DNA of 64,000 nucleotides from Halosimplex salinum (GCF_003730195.1 NZ_QWGG01000008.1:155660-219659); one strand, 5' to 3'; numbered from the stretch's first letter, positions 41,364-51,176 are shown. A program made the numbers and translations. Notes: generated by a model not told the origin, from the sequence alone.

Positions 41364-42701
41364 TCAATCGGCCTCCTCGGCCGGCACGGAGAAGTCCTCC
41401 TTGTGCTCGCTCCGCCACTCGTCGATCGTGTTCATCACCGGTGCGGCCGTGATCCCGTGGAGCACCAGCGACGCCACGACGACGAACCCGAGGAACGCCC
41501 ACAGCTGATTGGTCGCGACGACGAGTTCGAACTCCTGGAACGTCGCCGCGTTCAGCGCGTGCGAGAGGTAGTAGAACGACCCGATACCGCGGACGCCGTA
41601 GGAGGCGATGATCGCTCGCTCCTGCCAGATTTCGGGGGTGCCGACCATCCCCAGCAGTCCGGCCAGCGGCCGGACGAGAACGATGAGTACCAGTCCGACG
41701 ACCGCGTCCATCACCGTCAGGGGGCCCAGCAGTCCGCCCGCGATCGTCCCGCCGAACAGCACCAGCACGGCCGCCATCAGCAGTCGCTCTATCAACACCG
41801 CGAAGTCGTGGAGCTTCTCGTAGTAGGCGTGTTCCCACTCGTAGTGACGCAGGACGAGGGCGGCGACGAAGACGGCGATGAACCCGTAGCCGTGGACGAG
41901 CTCCGTCGCCGCGTAGGCGAGGAGCGTCGCCGCTAGCGCTTCGGCGCCCTCCATGACGCGGGCCAGGTCCGTGCTCGACGGGCGGCCGAAGATGAACCGC
42001 GCGATCAGGTAGCCGACGACGACGCCGCCGATCACCCCGACGACGATCTTGTAGAGGACGTGAAAGAGGAACCACTCGCCGAGCCAGCCGAGCGACGCGA
42101 GCGACGACGCGTCGGCCGACGCCAGACTCACGCCGGCCATCACGATAGCGAGGTTCGTGAAGGGGAACGCGAGCCCGTCGTTGAGTCCGGCCTCGGAGGT
42201 GAGCGCGAACCGGATCGCGCCCTCCTGGTCGGTCGGGTCGACCTCCTCGTCGGTCTCCGCGGTCGGCGGCGTCGCCTCGACCGTCGAGGCCAGCACCGGG
42301 TCCGTCGGCGCGACGACTGCGCCCAGCAGGACCGCAGTCGCGAGGTTGAGATCGAGGACCCACCAGCCGAGTATCGCGGCCGCGGCGATCGTCAGCGGCA
42401 TCGTGATGCCGAGCAGGCGCCACGTCGTCGACCAGGCCCGCCAGTCGAACGGTCGGTCGAGTTTCAGCCCGGCACCCATCAGCGCGATGATCACCACCAG
42501 TTCGGTGAGCCGCTCGGTGACCCTGGGAAACTGGACCGGGTCGGGCGCGGGGACGCCGACCGGGAGCGAGAAGATCGCGAACCCCGCGATGACGTAGACC
42601 AGCGGGAACGACATCGGTTTGTCCGCGAAGAACCGCGGCAACACGACGGCGCCGAGGATGGCCAGACTGACGACTATCAGCGACCATTCGTACACTGCCA
42701 T
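41364..42701 (-). CDS. Na+/H+ antiporter (CPA1 family)
   Basis: 445 aa, about 12 helices. GAVVAPTDPVLASTVEATPP holds the T-D-P unwound-helix motif and SEAGLNDGLAFPF the N-D ion-binding pair. Exchanges sodium for protons. The end is a short acidic tail. It is the first of three membrane genes on the minus strand (41364-44931). Confidence 0.9.
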   Translation of the reverse strand: MAVYEWSLIVVSLAILGAVVLPRFFADKPMSFPLVYVIAGFAIFSLPVGVPAPDPVQFPRVTERLTELVVIIALMGAGLKLDRPFDWRAWSTTWRLLGITMPLTIAAAAILGWWVLDLNLATAVLLGAVVAPTDPVLASTVEATPPTAETDEEVDPTDQEGAIRFALTSEAGLNDGLAFPFTNLAIVMAGVSLASADASSLASLGWLGEWFLFHVLYKIVVGVIGGVVVGYLIARFIFGRPSSTDLARVMEGAEALAATLLAYAATELVHGYGFIAVFVAALVLRHYEWEHAYYEKLHDFAVLIERLLMAAVLVLFGGTIAGGLLGPLTVMDAVVGLVLIVLVRPLAGLLGMVGTPEIWQERAIIASYGVRGIGSFYYLSHALNAATFQEFELVVATNQLWAFLGFVVVASLVLHGITAAPVMNTIDEWRSEHKEDFSVPAEEAD

Positions 42702-42812
42702 ACCCCTCTGTTGGGCGCGACGACGAAAGGGGCTTTTGCCGTGTTCTCGCCGATTCGACCGTGTATTCTGTCCGTTCGGGTCCCGACCGAGCGCCGACCC
42801 CCGCCTCGGCGG

Positions 42813-43979
42813 TCAGTCGTCGTCCGAGTCCATCGACTCGTCGCCGCCGCCCGAGTCCACCGGCTCCTCACCGTCGTCCCACTCGGCCCACTCCTCCGGA
42901 TCGAACTCGACTCGGACGTCCGAGACGGCGTGGTCGCGCCGGGATCGGAGGACGAAGGGCCCCGCCGAGAGCGTCCGGAGCGTGACGGCCGCGATCCGGA
43001 TGACGTGAGCTGTCAGCACGACGTACGGCGCCAGCGACACGGTGTACGCGAACAGGACGAACACCGACAGTGACGAGAGCGGTCCGACCTGCACTGTCGG
43101 GATGATGTTCCCGTCGAGCGCGAGGATGAGATACGAGATGAAGACGATCACCGGGAGCGAGACGTACAGCAGCGTCGCCGAGAGCCGGGCCATCTCCCGT
43201 TTGTAGTACAGCGACTGGAAGTGTTCCCGGCCGGTCCCGAAGAACTTCAGCGTGTCTATTAGGTCCGACAGCGCCGACGCCTGTGACTCCGTCAGCGAAT
43301 CGCCGAACTGCTGTTCGAGCCGACGCGCCGTGTTGAGTTGCCAGGAGTAGTCGTAGTGGAGCCCGGCCGAGAGGACCCGGAACGTCCCGAACTGCGCCCC
43401 GTCGAGCGTCTCGGCGGCGTCTCTCGCGTCCGCTGCCACGTCGTCCGCGAACGCCTGCACCTCCTGCTCGAACGCCTCGTTTCCGCCCTCGCCGGCCACG
43501 GACCGCAGTTCACCGGTCTCCTGGTACACCGTATGGAGGATCGCCTGCAGGAAATCCGCCGGGCGGCCGGGGCTGACGTCCGCGTCGATAAGCCCCTCCA
43601 CCCGGCGGCGAAACTCCAGCGACGAGTCGACGCGTTCCTCTTCGGTCATGATGTCCGCGATCTCGGCCGAGAGGACGATCGAACTGATCGACGTGACGAT
43701 CGAGACGACCAGGATCGCGCCCCGCAACAGCACCTGGAACAGCGTCTGGAGCGTCGTCGTCTCGGAGAGCAGTTGCGCCATGTCCACCGGCCGCGCGAGC
43801 GCCAGCCCGACGAACGCGGTGAACACGGCCAGCAGCAGGACGAGCGTCACGACCGACCGGTTCCCGGTGAACAGCAACCACTGGACGAGGCCGCTCCGCC
43901 GCACACGAGCCCTGAACGCCGAGACTGCGTCGAACGGGGCGGTCACGAGTCCGACCAGGAGACTGCTGTCGTCCGCCAT
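42813..43979 (-). CDS. Membrane protein with long cytoplasmic loop, unknown
   Basis: 388 aa from ATG 43979. Four hydrophobic helices: about 38-58, 80-100, 270-290 and 300-330. A cytoplasmic loop of about 160 residues between the second and third contains EADIMTEEERVDSSLEFR-like helices. The end is acidic. It resembles conserved haloarchaeal hypothetical membrane proteins; I cannot name a function. Confidence 0.7.
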   Translation of the reverse strand: MADDSSLLVGLVTAPFDAVSAFRARVRRSGLVQWLLFTGNRSVVTLVLLLAVFTAFVGLALARPVDMAQLLSETTTLQTLFQVLLRGAILVVSIVTSISSIVLSAEIADIMTEEERVDSSLEFRRRVEGLIDADVSPGRPADFLQAILHTVYQETGELRSVAGEGGNEAFEQEVQAFADDVAADARDAAETLDGAQFGTFRVLSAGLHYDYSWQLNTARRLEQQFGDSLTESQASALSDLIDTLKFFGTGREHFQSLYYKREMARLSATLLYVSLPVIVFISYLILALDGNIIPTVQVGPLSSLSVFVLFAYTVSLAPYVVLTAHVIRIAAVTLRTLSAGPFVLRSRRDHAVSDVRVEFDPEEWAEWDDGEEPVDSGGGDESMDSDDD

Positions 43980-44082
43980 CACTCGACGCCCGTGGCGAGG
44001 TCGAGCGGTCGATCGGGGCCAGTGAGACGGCGGTCTCGCCGATTGCGACGGTACGCTCGCCGAAGATCGAGACGAGTTCGAG

Positions 44083-44931
44083 TCATTTCGTGGCACTCAG
44101 ATCGGCCGAACTGTGGCTCCCGGTCAACACGACGTTCGTCGCACCGCCCACCAGAACGACCACCGCCCCGAAGTAGAGCCAGATCACGAGCAGGACGGCC
44201 CCGCCGATGACCCCGTAGAGCTCGCCGCCAGCGGTCATCGAGACGTACACCTGAAAGAGCGCCTGCAGGATCGTCCAGCCGACCGCGGCGACGACCGCGC
44301 CCGGGAGCGCCCGGCGTATCGTCATCTCGACGTCCGGGAACACGTAGTACATCGGCAGGAACGCGACGATCAGTCCGACGATGAGGACGACGAACCCGGC
44401 GACCCGTATCAGGGGAAGCGCGGCCTCGCCGCCCGGCGAGAACGTCGGCGCGACGGCGACGATCGCGCCCACCGCGGTCATCGTCAGCACCGCGATGCCC
44501 ATCGCACCGAGGACGATGACCCCGTCACGGAAGTGGTCGACGAAGCCCTCGTCCGTCTCGACGGCGTACAGGTCCGAGAACGCCGTGTCCAGCGACCTGA
44601 ACACCTTCATCACCGCCCACAGGAGCGCGACGATACCGATCACCGACAGTTCGACGCTCCCGCGCGCCTGTTCGATGGACTCCTCGACGACCCCCTGCGA
44701 CGCCGGGGTGAGGTACCCGGAAGTCGTGTCGACGACGGACTGGCGGAATCCCTCGCCGCCGACGACCGACGCCGCGATGACCAGCAACACGACTAGCGGG
44801 ATGAGCGACACGAACGCCGAGAAGGCGACGCTCCCGGCCATGAACCCGACGTCGCGGTCTCGGTACACCGAGACGAGACTCCGCGTGAACGTGACGGCCC
44901 GACCGACCGGCCGGCGGGCGGCGAGACTCAT
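44083..44931 (-). CDS. YihY/BrkB family membrane protein
   Basis: 282 aa. DVGFMAGSVAFSAFVSLIPLVV is the family signature; six helices follow, including FVDHFRDGVIVLGAMG and YGVIGGAVLLVIWLYFGAVVVLVGG. Commonly annotated as virulence factor BrkB or (incorrectly) RNase BN; true role unknown, perhaps lipid or envelope transport. Confidence 0.9.
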   Translation of the reverse strand: MSLAARRPVGRAVTFTRSLVSVYRDRDVGFMAGSVAFSAFVSLIPLVVLLVIAASVVGGEGFRQSVVDTTSGYLTPASQGVVEESIEQARGSVELSVIGIVALLWAVMKVFRSLDTAFSDLYAVETDEGFVDHFRDGVIVLGAMGIAVLTMTAVGAIVAVAPTFSPGGEAALPLIRVAGFVVLIVGLIVAFLPMYYVFPDVEMTIRRALPGAVVAAVGWTILQALFQVYVSMTAGGELYGVIGGAVLLVIWLYFGAVVVLVGGATNVVLTGSHSSADLSATK

Positions 44932-45210
44932 CCGTCGGACTCACCACTCGCATTCGTATCGGTCCCGAGTCGGGACATGGCCGTCCTAGGGCCGCGAGAC
45001 ATATATTTTCGTGGGTGGGCCGCGCTCTCACGGGCGAGACACGGTCTCGCCGCCGATGTGCGGTCCCCCCGCAAATCCGATCGCTGCCGCGGTGGACGAC
45101 GTCGAATCAGACTCTGCCCGTCGACGCTCGTCCTCCCCCGCGCACGTCCCGGGCGAACGTTCATGCGCGCCCCGGCCGAGTACCACTCCATCCACGGAGC
45201 TCCAGAGACG

Positions 45211-46779
45211 ATGTCATCAGACGACTCAGCGACCGACTCGCCCGCGGGCCGACACGAATCGCTGTGGATGGACACGTCCGACCGGACGGACTACGGCGCG
45301 CTCGACGAGTCGCTCCGGGTCGACACCGCCGTCGTCGGCGGCGGTATCGCCGGCGTCGCGACGGCGTACGAGCTCGTCGAGGCCGGCCAGTCCGTCGCCG
45401 TCCTCGAACGCGACCGGATCCTCGACGGCGTCACCGGACGCACGACCGCCAAAGTCACGTCGCTGCACGGCCTCGTCTACGACCACCTGATCGACCACTT
45501 CGGCGTCGAGACCGCCCGGCAGTACGCGGACGCCAACGAGGCCGCTATCGAGCACGTCGCCGAGACGGTCGACGCCCTCGATATCGACTGCGAGTTCGGC
45601 CGTGCACCGGCGTACACGTACGTCGGTCCCGGGGAAGACCGCCGGGACGTGCGCGCCGAGGTCGAGGCCGCGCGCCGCCTCGACCTCCCCGCCTCCTACG
45701 TCGAATCGACCGACCTCCCCTACGACGTGGGCGCCGCCGTCCGCTTCGACGACCAGGCGTACTTTCACCCGCGGAAGTTCCTCCTCGCACTCGCCGAGCA
45801 GGTCGCCGGCGCTCACGGCGACGAGAGCGGCGACGGCGGCATCTACGAGCGGACGACCGTCCGCGACGTCGACCACGGCGATCCCTGTCGCGTCGAGACA
45901 GACCGCGGGGACGTCGTCGCCGACGCCGTCGTCGTCGCCTCGCACTTCCCAGTCTCCGACGACGCGCTGTACTTCTCGCGGCTCTCACCCAAGCGGTCGT
46001 ACGTCCTCGCAGCGCGGCTCGCCGCCGACGCGCCCGACGGCCTCTACTACGACCCACGGGAGCCGTACTTCTCGGTGCGGTCACACGCGGGCGAGGACTC
46101 GCTCGTGCTGATCGGCGGTCAGAACCACCGTACCGGCCACGCCGACAGCACGGCCGACCGCTATCGGGCCCTCGAAGCGCAGGCCCGTGAGCGCTTCGAC
46201 GTCGAATCCATCGAGTACCGCTGGGCGACACAGGACTACGTCTCCGTCGACAAGGTCCCCTTCGTCGGCGAAGCCGCCCCCCATCTCTCCGACGTGTACG
46301 TCGCCACCGGCTTCGGAGGCTGGGGCATGACGAACGGGGTCGCCGCCGCGATGGTCCTCTCGGACCTGGTCCGCGGCCGCGACTCCCCCTGGGCGTCGTG
46401 TTACGACCCGACCCGCTTCGACTTCGGCGCCTCGAAGTCCGACCTCGTCTCGCACAACAAACACGCGATGACCCACCTCTTCGAGGGGTACGTGAAGGGG
46501 CGACCCGACCTCGACCTTTCGGACCTCGAACCGGGAGAGGCCACCGTCGCCGACGAGCGCGACGACCCCGTCGCCGCGTATCGTGACGAGGACGGCGCGG
46601 TCCACGCGGTCTCGGCCGTCTGCCCGCACATGGGGTGTCTCGTCTCCTGGAACGACGGCGAATCGTCGTGGGACTGCCCCTGTCACGGGTCGCGGTTCGA
46701 CGTGGACGGGTCCGTCCTCGACACGCCGGCGATCGACGACCTCGACACTGTCGAGTTGTCCACCTCACGCGACCGCTGA
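45211..46779 (+). CDS. FAD-dependent oxidoreductase with C-terminal Rieske domain
   Basis: 522 aa. The dinucleotide fold VVGGGIAGVATAYELV begins near residue 40; DAO-type residues continue to about 400 (ATGFGGWGMTNGVAAAM). The last 100 residues are a Rieske domain: Cys471-x-His473 in CPHMGC and Cys489-x-x-His492 in CPCHGS bind a 2Fe-2S cluster. Such fusions oxidise amino acids or small amines and pass electrons through the cluster. ATG at 45211; frame extends upstream without family resemblance. Confidence 0.88.
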   Translation: MSSDDSATDSPAGRHESLWMDTSDRTDYGALDESLRVDTAVVGGGIAGVATAYELVEAGQSVAVLERDRILDGVTGRTTAKVTSLHGLVYDHLIDHFGVETARQYADANEAAIEHVAETVDALDIDCEFGRAPAYTYVGPGEDRRDVRAEVEAARRLDLPASYVESTDLPYDVGAAVRFDDQAYFHPRKFLLALAEQVAGAHGDESGDGGIYERTTVRDVDHGDPCRVETDRGDVVADAVVVASHFPVSDDALYFSRLSPKRSYVLAARLAADAPDGLYYDPREPYFSVRSHAGEDSLVLIGGQNHRTGHADSTADRYRALEAQARERFDVESIEYRWATQDYVSVDKVPFVGEAAPHLSDVYVATGFGGWGMTNGVAAAMVLSDLVRGRDSPWASCYDPTRFDFGASKSDLVSHNKHAMTHLFEGYVKGRPDLDLSDLEPGEATVADERDDPVAAYRDEDGAVHAVSAVCPHMGCLVSWNDGESSWDCPCHGSRFDVDGSVLDTPAIDDLDTVELSTSRDR

Positions 46780-46835
46780 AAAATGTCGGAACCGCACGAT
46801 TCCGGAACCGCACGATCCGGGGTCGTTCGGCGTTC

Positions 46836-47303
46836 TCAGGTTCGTGCCGCGGGTTTCGCGACGCCCGTTCTACGGGCCTGGTAGGCGCTGTACGCGCCGA
46901 GGACGAACGTGAGCAGTCCGACGACGATGTCGTTCCAGAACTCGATGTCCGACTCGATACCGGCGCCCGCCTCGGTCGACCCGAGGATGAACGGCGTGGC
47001 GATCAGCCACAGGCCGAGCAGGGCGACGAACGCGCCGACGCCGACGCTCCCGAGCCTGTCGTTCGCTCGCCGGTAGTAGTTGTACGCGCCGAGCACGACC
47101 AGCGCCGCGCCGACGATGACGTCGCTCCAGAAGTTCCCGGCGATCGGATCGAAGAGGAACGACTGGACGAGCAGCCACAGCCCGAGGACTGCCACCGCGA
47201 TCGAGATCCACTTCCCGCTCTCTGTCGGGTTCGTGTCGACTTCTCGGTCGTCGTACTCCTCCTCTCTGTACTCCTCGTCGTCGTAAGGATCGCTATTGCT
47301 CAT
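46836..47303 (-). CDS. SPW repeat membrane protein
   Basis: 155 aa. An acidic N-terminus with Tyr/Glu/Asp, then two internal repeats of two helices each (KWISIAVAVLGLWLLVQSFL to SDVIVGAALVVLGAYNYYRR; SVGVGAFVALLGLWLIATPF to NDIVVGLLTFVLGAYSAYQA). That is the SPW-repeat pattern. Function unknown. Confidence 0.85.
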   Translation of the reverse strand: MSNSDPYDDEEYREEEYDDREVDTNPTESGKWISIAVAVLGLWLLVQSFLFDPIAGNFWSDVIVGAALVVLGAYNYYRRANDRLGSVGVGAFVALLGLWLIATPFILGSTEAGAGIESDIEFWNDIVVGLLTFVLGAYSAYQARRTGVAKPAART

Positions 47304-47564
47304 AGTGTTTCGCCGGCTTTAGATTCGGGCTGGACACGTAAATATCACCAACTCCGTCCAATCAGCTACCGTCAGGAAAGGCCGCCCTAGACGGTTTACG
47401 GTCGAAATTGTGTCTGTGAACAGTCGCGAACTGACGGCCGGTCGCGAACGTCCGTGGGCCACCGGCACGGCCGCGTCCCGTCAGCGTCGAACAGAACGAG
47501 ACGTGTCTGGTTCAGCCGGTCGACGGCTCCGAGACCCCCGGTGAGCCGACTGCGTTCGGCTCGG

Positions 47565-48431
47565 CTACAGGTACTGCTCGGTCTGTGTGTGCTGTTGCTC
47601 CTGGGGCCGCTGCTGTAGCTGGAGTCCGGCCTGGCTCCCGGTCGACTTCCCGCCGGTCTGCTCACTCGGCTTCGACTGCTGACTCGGTCCCGGCGTCTGC
47701 TCACCGAGTTGCTGGGGCGGCTGTATCTGCTGGGGCGGTTGCATCTGCTGAGACTGCGGCGACTGCATCTGCTGGGACTGTGGCTGCGTCTGCTGGGACT
47801 GTGGCTGCTGGTACGATTGCGGCTGCATCTTCTGCGTCTGCGATTGCTGGGACTTCGGGGACTGCATCTGCTGCGTCTGCGGTTGCCGAGTCTGCTGGGA
47901 CTGCGCTCCCTGGAACGACTGCGGCGGCTGGTTCTGTTGAGACTGTGGCTCCTGGAACGACTGCGGTGGCTGTGTCTGCTGGGACTGTGGCGACTGCATC
48001 TGCTGGGACTGCGGTGGCTGCATCTGCTGAGACTGCGGTGGCTGCATCTGCTGAGACTGCGGTGGCTGCATCTGCTGAGACTGCGGTGGCTGCATCTGCT
48101 GAGACTGCGGCGGCTGCATCTGCTGGGACTGAGGCGGCTGTTCCTGTGGGCGTTGCTGCATCCCCTGTTGCTGCGGGCGCTGTGTCGCTCCCTGCTGGCC
48201 GGACTGAGGTTGACTCGCGATGGGCTGAGCCTGGATGGCCGGTTCGGGCTGCTGGCCCGCCTGTTGCGCTGGTTCGGTCGGTTGCTGGAACTGTGATCCC
48301 TGCTGTGTGGACTGGCCGGCCTGTCGTTCCTGCTGGGGAATGATTGATTCCAGCTGCCGACTCTCCGGGATCTGCTGTTGGGTACTCGGCTGTCGCTGCT
48401 GTCCTCTCGACTGGGTTTCTCGGTAACTCAT
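47565..48431 (-). CDS. Gln/Ser/Pro-rich repeat protein
   Basis: 288 aa of QPPQSQQM-type units (about seven near residues 99-150), QQPQSQQTQ variants and a QQGSQFQQP start. No folded domain is visible. The repeat differs in sequence from that at 36151, so it is not a simple copy. Few charged residues. An antisense Leu-rich frame of 195 codons mirrors the CAG/CTG codons. Confidence 0.7.
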   Translation of the reverse strand: MSYRETQSRGQQRQPSTQQQIPESRQLESIIPQQERQAGQSTQQGSQFQQPTEPAQQAGQQPEPAIQAQPIASQPQSGQQGATQRPQQQGMQQRPQEQPPQSQQMQPPQSQQMQPPQSQQMQPPQSQQMQPPQSQQMQPPQSQQMQSPQSQQTQPPQSFQEPQSQQNQPPQSFQGAQSQQTRQPQTQQMQSPKSQQSQTQKMQPQSYQQPQSQQTQPQSQQMQSPQSQQMQPPQQIQPPQQLGEQTPGPSQQSKPSEQTGGKSTGSQAGLQLQQRPQEQQHTQTEQYL

Positions 48432-48795
48432 GGTGTGGTTGTCACTGATCGCGTCGGTCGTTTCGCTCTCATCGAGTCCGCACGTGACCGGATACGCCGG
48501 CCGACTGTCGTGTGACTCCCCGTTCGTACGGGACCAGCGACCCTGATCCCGTTCGATGCGTGGATGGGGGGTAGTAAAGCTATTGCGTCGGTTTAGTCGG
48601 ATATGGGACTGCTACCCCGGAAAGGAGCCGTCTACTCGGTCGTTCATGCTCGGCTACACGAATTGCGAGATCGTTACGTCTGTTGTGACCGTCCCGATGT
48701 CCGTGTCTCCCGATCCCGGGAGTCCACCCGTCCGCCCGGATACTGCGCCCCGGCTACTTACGGTCGCCGCCGCCGACTACTCGGGCAGTGATTCC
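48432..48795. other. Divergent intergenic region, 360 bases
   Basis: Between the Gln-rich gene and the DUF6789-like gene. The AT-rich gtagtaaagctattgcg near 48570-48586 is a promoter candidate. No gene supported. Confidence 0.35.
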
Positions 48796-49332
48796 ATGAC
48801 GGCAGAGACACGGCAGCGAGATGCAGGGTCGCGAACCGACGAGCGGACGAACCGAGCGGACGAGGCCACCGAGACCGTCGGTCGACTCCGTCGCGGTCTC
48901 GAGGGCGGCGCGCTCGCGACGTTCGTCATGACCGCCCATCGGCTTCCCGTAACCCGTTCGCTTCCGCCGACTGCGGAGTTCTGGTCGATGGTCGTCGGCG
49001 GTACCCCGAGAGATCACCCCGTCGCCGCGCTGGTGCTTCACTTCGCGTACGGGATCGCGGCCGGCGGCGTCTTCGCCGCGCTGTTCCCCCGCCGTTCCTC
49101 CGTCCACGTCGACGAGGCGGAGTACGGCACACCCGATCGCTCTCGCGAAGTGTCGACGACCGTCGCCGGACTGCTGTACGGCGCCGTTCTCTCCGTCGTC
49201 GGCGAGTACGTCGTTCTCGGCGCGCTACTCCGCACGGATCCGGACGACCGGTTCGTCTTCCACGTCGGTCACGTCCTCTACGGGATCACCCTCGGCGCGT
49301 GGGTGGGGACGCGAACCCGACCGGAGACGTGA
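48796..49332 (+). CDS. DUF6789-like membrane protein
   Basis: 178 aa from ATG 48796. A hydrophilic N-terminus, then LEGGALATFVMTAHRLPV, LVLHFAYGIAAGGVFAALFP, TTVAGLLYGAVLSVVGEYVV and HVGHVLYGITLGAWVG: four helices with repeated G-x-x-Y-G. Conserved haloarchaeal membrane family; function unknown. Confidence 0.75.
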   Translation: MTAETRQRDAGSRTDERTNRADEATETVGRLRRGLEGGALATFVMTAHRLPVTRSLPPTAEFWSMVVGGTPRDHPVAALVLHFAYGIAAGGVFAALFPRRSSVHVDEAEYGTPDRSREVSTTVAGLLYGAVLSVVGEYVVLGALLRTDPDDRFVFHVGHVLYGITLGAWVGTRTRPET

Positions 49333-49363
49333 TCGCCGGCGCCGAAAGACGTCGGTATCGGCT

Positions 49364-49912
49364 TCACCAGGTCTGACGGGGGTTGGCGGCGCCCATCTGC
49401 TGACCCGTTCCACCCATCTGCTGTGCCTGCCCGCCCATCTGCTGTGCCTGCCCGCCCATCTGCTGAGTCGGTGTGCCCGTCTGCTGGGCCATCCCGGCGG
49501 TCTGCTGGCCGGCGCTCGTCAGCTGGCTGGCGGCCGAGATCGCCTCCGGGAGGACGCTCGCACAGTCCTGGCAGTGCGCGTCCTCGTGTTGTCCGCACTC
49601 CTGTGCACACGCCTGTGCCGCCTGCTGGAACGCCTGCACTATCTGCGGCGTGGAGCGGGACGACCGCGGCACCGTCGCGAGCACCGTCTCCCCGAGCTCG
49701 ACGACGTCCTCACAGAGCCGGATACACTCGATCATGTGCGGGTCCGCTGACTGGATACACTGGTCCGCGCACCAGCCACACACCGCGATCGCCTGGGCGA
49801 CGCTCGCCAGAGACGCTCGATACTGCTGGGGGAGTGTCCCGCCCGACTGCATCCCCTGCTGTCCCATCTGTCCGTGCTGTGTCTGCTCCATCGGTGTAGT
49901 TTGCTGTGACAT
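49364..49912 (-). CDS. Csp-like four-helix copper-binding protein with Gln-rich ends
   Basis: 182 aa from ATG 49912. The centre (about 28-125) is the DUF326/Csp four-helix bundle, with Cys in CGWCADQCIQ, MIECIRLCEDVV, QACAQECGQHEDAHCQDCAS, which line the bundle and hold Cu(I). The N-terminal 25 and C-terminal 55 residues are Gln-rich (QQMGGQAQQMGGQAQQMGG). Ordinary Csp proteins have no such tails. It is one of the Q-rich set. Confidence 0.85.
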   Translation of the reverse strand: MSQQTTPMEQTQHGQMGQQGMQSGGTLPQQYRASLASVAQAIAVCGWCADQCIQSADPHMIECIRLCEDVVELGETVLATVPRSSRSTPQIVQAFQQAAQACAQECGQHEDAHCQDCASVLPEAISAASQLTSAGQQTAGMAQQTGTPTQQMGGQAQQMGGQAQQMGGTGQQMGAANPRQTW

Positions 49913-50094
49913 GTGACTCACTGGGCGTGAACCCGTTCCACCCTTGCCACAGCGCCCCCATATACAGAACCGATAGTTCGCCCGACTAGAAACCTGCTAC
50001 TCCGGTTTCGGACTCTCTTCGACGGTGATGTACCGCCCTACCACCCGGATTCCCGTCGAACGGCGGAGCGGAGATCCGAGCCGGTCGCACGTCG

Positions 50095-50142
50095 TCTTAT
50101 GTAACAAAATACTTGATTATCGAGCCAGATCGTTACATAAGA
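50095..50142. repeat. Inverted repeat, origin-left copy
   Basis: TCTTATGTAAC at 50095-50105 and GTTACATAAGA at 50132-50142, perfect 11-base arms with 26 bases between. The right arm ends on the A of the ATG of 50142-50477. The same motif recurs at 53071-53120 on the other side of the origin. Confidence 0.7.
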
Positions 50143-50477
50143 TGGGGACGAACGGACCACCACCGGAGGAGTTACCGAAGTATCTCGCCGAAGGGATCCC
50201 GAAACAGGACGTGTCGACGCTGAAGGCCGCTCGGGAGTACATCGACGAGTTGATCGCGACGAGAGAGCGACCCGTCGACGTCGACGAACTCCCCGAAGCC
50301 GCCGAACCGATCGAGGAGGCCCCGGAAGGATACGTCGTCGAAGAGCTCGTGAGTTGCGGGAAAGATGGGTGTCGCTGTGCCTCCGGTGCGGATGAAGACC
50401 TCCACGGACCGTACAGGTACAGGTACTACCGCGACGAGAACGGCAACCTCCAGAAGAAGTACGCGGAGAACGAGTGA
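50142..50477 (+). CDS. DUF6788-like protein
   Basis: 111 aa from ATG 50142. Helical N-terminal half (PKYLAEGIPKQDVSTLKAAR EYIDEL), then VVEELVSCGKDGCRCASGAD, HGPYRYRYYRDENG, the C-G-K-x-G-C-x-C-x-x-G...HGPY motif of DUF6788. The cysteines may bind zinc. It lies beside orc1/cdc6 with the start codon inside the inverted repeat, so expression may be tied to whatever binds there. Confidence 0.75.
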   Translation: MGTNGPPPEELPKYLAEGIPKQDVSTLKAAREYIDELIATRERPVDVDELPEAAEPIEEAPEGYVVEELVSCGKDGCRCASGADEDLHGPYRYRYYRDENGNLQKKYAENE

Positions 50478-50604
50478 GCCGTCCCAGAGCGAGCAGTCGA
50501 ATCCGATAAACGGAGACGAAAATCTGAACGACGGTCTGTTGTCTGGTCGGGGACTGTGAGAGCATCTCGATGTTGGACGAACCGGATCAGGATGGGGAGA
50601 CACA

Positions 50605-50625
50605 CACACCACGTTTCCGGTGAAA
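50605..50625 (-). repeat. ORB1 (minus orientation)
   Basis: CACACCACGTTTCCGGTGAA followed by A: the reverse complement of the consensus, perfect. It faces ORB3/ORB4 across the AT-rich stretch. Confidence 0.85.
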
Positions 50626-50709
50626 CGGGGATCGAGAGTGGGTGGGGGTTGAGTTTGATGGTGTCTCCGAGGAGGGATGGAGACGGGGACCGCATCGACA
50701 CAGTCTGGA

Positions 50710-50840
50710 ACGTAAGAGAATAGTATATAAATAGATCCGATGTCAGTATCTACCTATCTAGAACGTATGGGAGAGTGCCTGAACTACAACCTTTACTACT
50801 ACTAGAGGAACAGTTATAATAATATAATAATAGAGGGGGA
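50710..50840. other. AT-rich candidate duplex-unwinding element
   Basis: Contains gtatataaatag and ttataataatataataatag in otherwise GC-rich DNA, between ORB1 and ORB2. AT richness next to ORBs is how haloarchaeal unwinding elements look. Confidence 0.6.
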
Positions 50841-51155
50841 GTGGGTGTATAGCTCCACTGGAAAGAATCCACAGAGAGCGCCTCGACGGCTTCTGTTGAG
50901 GGGGTGACAGTATCGATCAGGAGGAGCGAGTATCCGAATCTCACTGCGGGATACTCCTCCCTGTACTCCGTCTCACAGAGAGAAAAGGACAGGTCTCTCG
51001 CTCGATCTGTCGGGTCTTGTGCTGTCCTCCTTTTATGTGTCTTTATAGGGGATCGGGAAGAGACCGTCCATTGCCGGTCAGACCCTCTCGACAGACGGTG
51101 TACGCTATCGTCGTTGAACTGTTCGACACGTCTACACGACCGATCTGGACACTCA

Positions 51156-51176
51156 CACACCGGGTTTCCGGTGAAA
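51156..51176 (-). repeat. ORB2 (minus orientation)
   Basis: CACACCGGGTTTCCGGTGAA followed by A, differing from the consensus only in the centre-left (GGG for ACG, as in the ORB5 variant). Confidence 0.8.

Noticed and set aside
47709..48296. 195-codon Leu/Arg-rich plus-strand ORF
   Set aside because: Antisense to the Gln/Ser/Pro-rich protein and produced by the same repeats.
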